A DNA stretch of 24,847 bases, taken from Actinomycetes bacterium (GTDB lineage: Bacteria; Actinomycetota; Acidimicrobiia; Acidimicrobiales; Microtrichaceae). A program made the translations under genes and the position numbers. A model generated the notes under the pieces. It was not told the DNA's origin. It ran no database searches and saw only the letters and a list, made by a program, of their open reading frames with translations. Position 1 is the first letter of the stretch. Every line of letters begins with the position of its first letter. The stretch lies in NCBI GenBank assembly GCA_023434535.1, contig JAEYSR010000016.1, forward strand, positions 1 through 24,847. Direction: 5' to 3'. This document shows positions 21,493 through 24,847 of this stretch, one piece after another.

Positions 21493-22134
21493 ATGACATC
21501 CCGTTCCCGCACCTCGTGGATCGCGGCGTCGGTCGTCGTGGCGATGGTCCTGGTCCCGGCAGCTGCGTGCAGCGGCGACGACTCGTCCGACGACGACTCG
21601 GGCGGCGGGACCACCACGACGCTCGCCGAGGGCCAGACGATCCGCTTCGACGAGCAGGTGCAGAAGGACCTCGCCGCGGTCGGCTGCCATCCCGGCACGG
21701 TCGACGGCGTGATGGGCCCCAAGACCGACGAGGCGATCAAGGCGTTCCAGGCCGCCTCGGGCCTGACCGTCGACGGCGAGCTGGGCCCCGACGCCGACCG
21801 GGCGCTGCGCACGGCGGTGGACGACGACGAGAAGGTGTGCGGCGCCGACGCGCCCACGACCACCGCGGCCCCGGACGCGTCGACGACGACGGCTGCACCG
21901 TCGGGTCGGGCCCCGTGCACCGCCACCGCGCTGCTCGGCGGGCTGCCCGCCGAGGGGGAGACGATCACCAGCTTCGTCTGCGCCGGCGACTACGCCGCCG
22001 GGACCGTGAGCGGTGGCAGCAGGTTCATCCTGCAGTCGACCGAGGGCCGGTGGTTCGCCCTCGGGGAGGACCCGTGCGGTGGGGCCGACGCCGGCCTGCC
22101 GCCGGTGATCCTGGAGGACGGCTGCTCGTCCTGA
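21493..22134 (+). CDS. Lipoprotein with peptidoglycan-binding domain (PG_binding_1)
   Basis: A protein of 213 residues, exported. The signal MTSRSRTSWIAASVVVAMVLVPAAAC ends in a lipobox (PAAAC, Cys26), followed by an acidic, Ser- and Thr-rich linker (SGDDSSDDDSGGGTTTT). A PG_binding_1 domain spans about residues 50-115: QVQKDLAAVGCHPGTVDGVMGP, KTDEAIKAFQAASGL, and TVDGELGPDADRAL, with the usual G-x-x-G-P-x-T pattern. A second Thr/Ala-rich linker leads to a C-terminal domain with four Cys that I do not recognise. It probably sits on the outer face of the membrane, touching the cell wall. The ATG is preceded by GAGGAGAGGT. ATG 21421 in frame is disfavoured because it would bury the signal peptide. 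Confidence 0.88.
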   Translation: MTSRSRTSWIAASVVVAMVLVPAAACSGDDSSDDDSGGGTTTTLAEGQTIRFDEQVQKDLAAVGCHPGTVDGVMGPKTDEAIKAFQAASGLTVDGELGPDADRALRTAVDDDEKVCGADAPTTTAAPDASTTTAAPSGRAPCTATALLGGLPAEGETITSFVCAGDYAAGTVSGGSRFILQSTEGRWFALGEDPCGGADAGLPPVILEDGCSS

Positions 22135-22148
22135 GCCCGGGGCTCAGG
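22130..22148. terminator. Bidirectional hairpin containing both stop codons
   Basis: CCTGAGCCC at 22130-22138 and GGGCTCAGG at 22140-22148 form a perfect inverted repeat around one base. The TGA of the lipoprotein gene (22132-22134) and the reverse-strand TGA of the HAD gene (22144-22146) are symmetrical within the arms. Confidence 0.6.
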
Positions 22149-22989
22149 CGATGTCGTCGCGATCGGTGTCGTCGAGATCGAGGCGGTCGATGAGGTCGAG
22201 CAGGTCGGCGATCGAGTCGATCACGTGGTCGGGTTGCTCGTCGGAGCGGTCGAGCGCCTGCTGGCGGAACTTGCCGGTCCGCACCTGCACCCCGACCATC
22301 CCGACCGACTGCGCCGCCAGGACGTCGCTCTGCAGGTCGTCGCCGACCATGAGCAGGTGGGGCGGCTTCTCGTCGGTCGACTCGGCCGCCGCCAGGAACA
22401 TGTGGGGCGCAGGCTTGCCGGCCACCACCGCGGTCACGCCGGCGGTCGACTCCAGCATGGAGACGTAGGCACCGCCGTCGAGGCAGTAGCCCTCGCCGGT
22501 GCGCCACACGGGTGCGCCGTGCATGGCGACCAGGGCCGCTCCGCCGAGGAGGCAGTTGAGCGCGACGTTCATCTGCTTCCAGCCGAAGCTCGGACCGCCA
22601 CCGCCCACGACCACCACGTCGGCCGACGTGTCGTCGGGGTCGGCCATCCGCACGCCCGCCAGATCCGCGTTCGCTCCGTCGTTGAGCACCAGGCAGCGCG
22701 CGTCCGGGTGGTGCTCCTGAAGGTACGAGGCGGTGACGGCCGCGGCGGTGAACAGCTCGCCCGCCCCGACGTCGATGCCGGCCTGGGTGAGCGTGGCGGC
22801 GATGCGCGCCGAGGTGGCGGACGTCGTGTTGGTGACGAAACGGACGGGCAGGTCCCGACGCCGCAGCTCGTCGATCGTGCGAGCTGCCCCCGGGAACGCC
22901 GTCGACGACGTGAGGAGGACCCCTTCGATGTCGAGCAGCACTCCGCGGACGGCTCGCTCGCCGCCCGACGCCGCTCCAGATCCGGCCAC
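22144..22989 (-). CDS. HAD-IIA family hydrolase (LHPP/NagD-like) with altered motif I
   Basis: A protein of 281 residues of the HAD superfamily with a type IIA cap, related to NagD and phospholysine phosphohistidine phosphatase (LHPP). Motif I is GVLLDIEGVLL: nucleophile Asp20 is present, but the second position, normally Asp (DxDGT/V), is Glu22. LHPP-like proteins carry Ser there, so the position is variable in this branch. Motif II is FVTNTTS, motif III is VAGKPAPHMF, and motif IV is LMVGDDLQSDV. The start is GTG 22989 with a strong GGAGGTGG just upstream. A small-molecule phosphatase in the cytoplasm is likely; the substrate is unknown. Its stop codon lies in a hairpin shared with the lipoprotein gene. 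Confidence 0.9.
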   Translation of the reverse strand: MAGSGAASGGERAVRGVLLDIEGVLLTSSTAFPGAARTIDELRRRDLPVRFVTNTTSATSARIAATLTQAGIDVGAGELFTAAAVTASYLQEHHPDARCLVLNDGANADLAGVRMADPDDTSADVVVVGGGGPSFGWKQMNVALNCLLGGAALVAMHGAPVWRTGEGYCLDGGAYVSMLESTAGVTAVVAGKPAPHMFLAAAESTDEKPPHLLMVGDDLQSDVLAAQSVGMVGVQVRTGKFRQQALDRSDEQPDHVIDSIADLLDLIDRLDLDDTDRDDIA

Positions 22990-23034
22990 GCCACCTCCGT
23001 TCAGGCCCGACCTGATCCTACGTCGCGGCGGAGG

Positions 23035-23874
23035 TCAGTCGGATGCGGCCGCCGCCCGTGCTGCCGAGGCGCGCGGCAGGGGCAGCACGAGCGGGGTCCC
23101 GGTGAGCGGGTCGTCGATGATCCGGGCCTCGAGGCCGAAGACACGGCGGACGACGTCGGGGTCCATGACCTCGGCGGGCGGTCCCTGGGTGACGATCGCC
23201 CCGTCCTTCATGGCGATCAGGTGATCCGCGTAGCGGCACGCCAGGTTCAGGTCGTGGAGCACGATCACCACGGTGCGGCCCTGCTCCGTGTTGAGGTCCG
23301 CGAGCAGGTCCAGCACCTCCACCTGGTGGGCCAGGTCCAGGAACGTCGTCGGCTCGTCCAGCAGCATCAGCGGGGTCTCCTGGGCGAGCGCGAGGGCGAT
23401 CCACACCCGCTGGCGCTGCCCGCCCGACAGCTCGTCGACCGTCCGCTCCGCCAGGTCCCGGGTGTTGGTCCGCTCGAGGGCGAGGGCGACCGCCGCCTCG
23501 TCGGCCTGGGTCCACTGGCGGAACCAGCGCTGGTGGGGGTACCGGCCCCTGGCCACCAGGTCCGCCACGGTGATGCCCTCGGGGGTGGTCGGGGACTGGG
23601 GGAGCAGACCCATGCGCGTGGCGACGACCTTGGTCGGCAGGCTCCTGACGTCCTCGCCGTCGAGCAGGACGACGCCGGCCTTCGGGCCGAGGAGTCGGGC
23701 CAGGCCCCGCAGCAGGGTGGACTTGCCGCAGGCGTTGGCCCCGACGATCACCGTGACCTGCCCGGCCGGTATCTCGACGCTGAGGTCGTCCACGATCACG
23801 CGCTGGTCGTAGGCGAGCCGGAGGCCCCTGGCCTCGAGCGGGCTGGGGTCGTGGGGGTGGGCGCCGTGGTTCAT
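23035..23874 (-). CDS. FecE-type iron-siderophore/cobalamin ABC transporter ATPase
   Basis: A protein of 279 residues, the normal size of siderophore-type ABC ATPases (FecE, FepC, BtuD-like). Walker A is GANACGKST (residues 45-53), Q-loop Gln93 in LLPQSPTTPEG, signature LSGGQRQRV (149-157), Walker B LMLLDEPTTFLD (169-180), and switch His207 in IVLHDLNLACRYADHLI. The phrase ARGRYPHQRW is typical of the iron-chelate branch. It starts at ATG 23874, overlapping the stop of the permease gene (ATGA), so the two are co-translated. The substrate (ferric siderophore, heme or cobalamin) cannot be fixed without the binding protein, which would lie outside the window. I see no clear iron-regulator box. 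Confidence 0.93.
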   Translation of the reverse strand: MNHGAHPHDPSPLEARGLRLAYDQRVIVDDLSVEIPAGQVTVIVGANACGKSTLLRGLARLLGPKAGVVLLDGEDVRSLPTKVVATRMGLLPQSPTTPEGITVADLVARGRYPHQRWFRQWTQADEAAVALALERTNTRDLAERTVDELSGGQRQRVWIALALAQETPLMLLDEPTTFLDLAHQVEVLDLLADLNTEQGRTVVIVLHDLNLACRYADHLIAMKDGAIVTQGPPAEVMDPDVVRRVFGLEARIIDDPLTGTPLVLPLPRASAARAAAASD

Positions 23875-24847
23875 CCTCGTCCGATCCGGTTGCCGACGGT
23901 CAGCAGGTACAGCAGGAAGGGCGCTCCGAGGACGCCGGTGACGATCCCGACCGGGATCTCGGTCGGGGCGAACAGACGGCGGGCCAGGAGGTCCGACGCC
24001 AGGAGGAGGAGCGCCCCGGTGGCGGCGGCCGGCAGGAGCCCGACGGTGCGCACGCCGGTGAGGCGCTTGGCGATCTGCGGGGAGGCGAGCGCCACGAACA
24101 CGATCGGGCCCGCCGCGGCGGTCGCCAGCGCCGCGAGGCACACCCCGACGAGCAGCATGAGCGCCTGCGTCCGGTGCACCGACGTGCCGAGCCCGATGGC
24201 GGTGTCGGCCCCGAGCTCCAGCATCCGCAGCTGGCGACCCCACGCCATCGCCACGGGAAGCAGGACCACCAGGGCGATCGCCACCGGCCACAGGTCGTCC
24301 CAGCCGCGTCCGTTGAGGCTCCCGACCATCCACACCGAGGCGCGCGTCGCATCGACGACCTGGGCCTTGGTGAGCAGGTAGGCGACCACCGCCCGGAGGA
24401 GCGCGCTCACGCCGATCCCGATCAGCACCAGCCGGTAGCCGCTGATGCCCGACCGGTACGACAGCAGGTAGATGGCGACGGCGGTGCCGATGCCGCCCAC
24501 CAGCGCGCCGGCGGTGATCTGGTCCCCGGTTCCCGCCCACAGCACGATGATCGCCACTGCGGCCGCGGCCGCGCCCGAGTTGATGCCGATGACGTCGGGG
24601 CTCGCCAGCGGGTTGTCGGCCACCCGCTGGAACAGCGCTCCCGCCACACCGAACGCCGCCCCCACGGCCACGCCGAGCAGCGCCCGGGGCAGGCGCAGGT
24701 CCCTGACGATGAACTCCGAACCGCCGTCGCCCGTGCCGCCGACGACGATGCGGACGACGTCGCCGATGGCGACGGGGAAGTCGCCCACGGTCATCGACCA
24801 GACGAAGACCACGCACGTGGCGACGAGGAGACCGGCGGTGACCAGGA
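23871..24847 (-). CDS. FecCD-family ABC transporter permease, 5' end beyond the window
   Basis: The open frame runs without a stop to the window end, so the N-terminus is missing. The visible part, about 325 residues, is a BtuC/FecCD-type permease with eight or more membrane segments. Typical motifs are LRLPRALLGVAVGAAFGVAG, LFQRVADNPLASPDVIGINSGA, RLVLIGIGVSALL, WMVGSLNGRGWDDL, LELGADTAIGLG, AAGPIVFVALASPQIAKRLTG, LLLLASDLLARRLFAPTEIPVGIVT and GAPFLLYLL. These match the LPR, NPLAxPxxxG and GxxxFxGLxxPH-like segments of iron-chelate permeases, though the last has SPQ where PH is usual. It should work with the FecE-like ATPase gene that overlaps its stop. Confidence 0.93.
   Translation of the reverse strand, partial: LVTAGLLVATCVVFVWSMTVGDFPVAIGDVVRIVVGGTGDGGSEFIVRDLRLPRALLGVAVGAAFGVAGALFQRVADNPLASPDVIGINSGAAAAAVAIIVLWAGTGDQITAGALVGGIGTAVAIYLLSYRSGISGYRLVLIGIGVSALLRAVVAYLLTKAQVVDATRASVWMVGSLNGRGWDDLWPVAIALVVLLPVAMAWGRQLRMLELGADTAIGLGTSVHRTQALMLLVGVCLAALATAAAGPIVFVALASPQIAKRLTGVRTVGLLPAAATGALLLLASDLLARRLFAPTEIPVGIVTGVLGAPFLLYLLTVGNRIGRG

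Noticed and set aside
23035..24816. 593-codon fusion of the ABC ATPase with upstream frame
   Set aside because: The extra N-terminal part is the wrong frame of the permease gene. The ATPase begins at ATG 23874, overlapping the permease stop.

Overview
The window is about 24.8 kb of very GC-rich DNA (near 70% or above by eye), densely coded. It uses many GTG starts, frequent 4-base ATGA/GTGA gene overlaps and some apparently leaderless genes. This fits a high-GC actinobacterium. An Acidimicrobiia-like lineage is my guess from gene content and is not proven. I see no rRNA, tRNA, CRISPR array, insertion sequence, integrase or transcription-factor gene. No gene-free stretch is longer than about 175 bases.

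Layout. (1) Bases 1-3096, + strand: the end of an aldehyde dehydrogenase, an SDR oxidoreductase, a 3-hydroxyisobutyrate dehydrogenase-like enzyme and an unrecognised 429-residue protein. The last three overlap and look like one catabolic operon. (2) Bases 3093-6529: a divergent pair made of an ASPIC/UnbV beta-propeller protein and an RnfD/UnbU-like membrane protein. These families are known from enediyne gene cassettes, but no polyketide synthase is present here. (3) Bases 6543-7631: an AhpD/carboxymuconolactone decarboxylase-like protein and a small membrane protein.

(4) Bases 7644-16622 hold a purine (urate) degradation locus. Six minus-strand genes, read from 13267 down to 7644, give a complete route: hpxO (urate to 5-hydroxyisourate), uraH (to OHCU), uraD (to allantoin), puuE (to allantoate), an allantoate amidohydrolase (to ureidoglycine) and pucG (ureidoglycine + glyoxylate to oxalurate + glycine). 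Divergent from hpxO are an acetamidase/formamidase-family gene and an amidase-signature gene, followed by a TauE/SafE-type permease. A palindrome CAACA-N3-TGTTG with a nearby TGTTCACACGA element occurs in the same orientation in front of both hpxO and the permease. I read it as a candidate operator of one purine regulon. The two amide hydrolases are candidates for processing oxalurate or oxamate, and the permease for moving a pathway compound; both are inferences.

(5) Bases 16727-22989 are a mixed set: a Tat-type lipoprotein carotenoid oxygenase, an HdeD-like membrane protein, a tandem PPOX flavoprotein, a baeRF (eRF1-like) protein, a peptidoglycan-binding lipoprotein and a HAD-IIA phosphatase with an altered first motif. 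(6) Bases 23035-24847, minus strand: the ATPase and the C-terminal part of the permease of a FecCD/FecE-type (siderophore, heme or cobalamin) importer that runs off the window.

Several convergent gene pairs end in perfect or near-perfect inverted repeats. Two of these contain both stop codons within the stem, suggesting compact bidirectional terminators.
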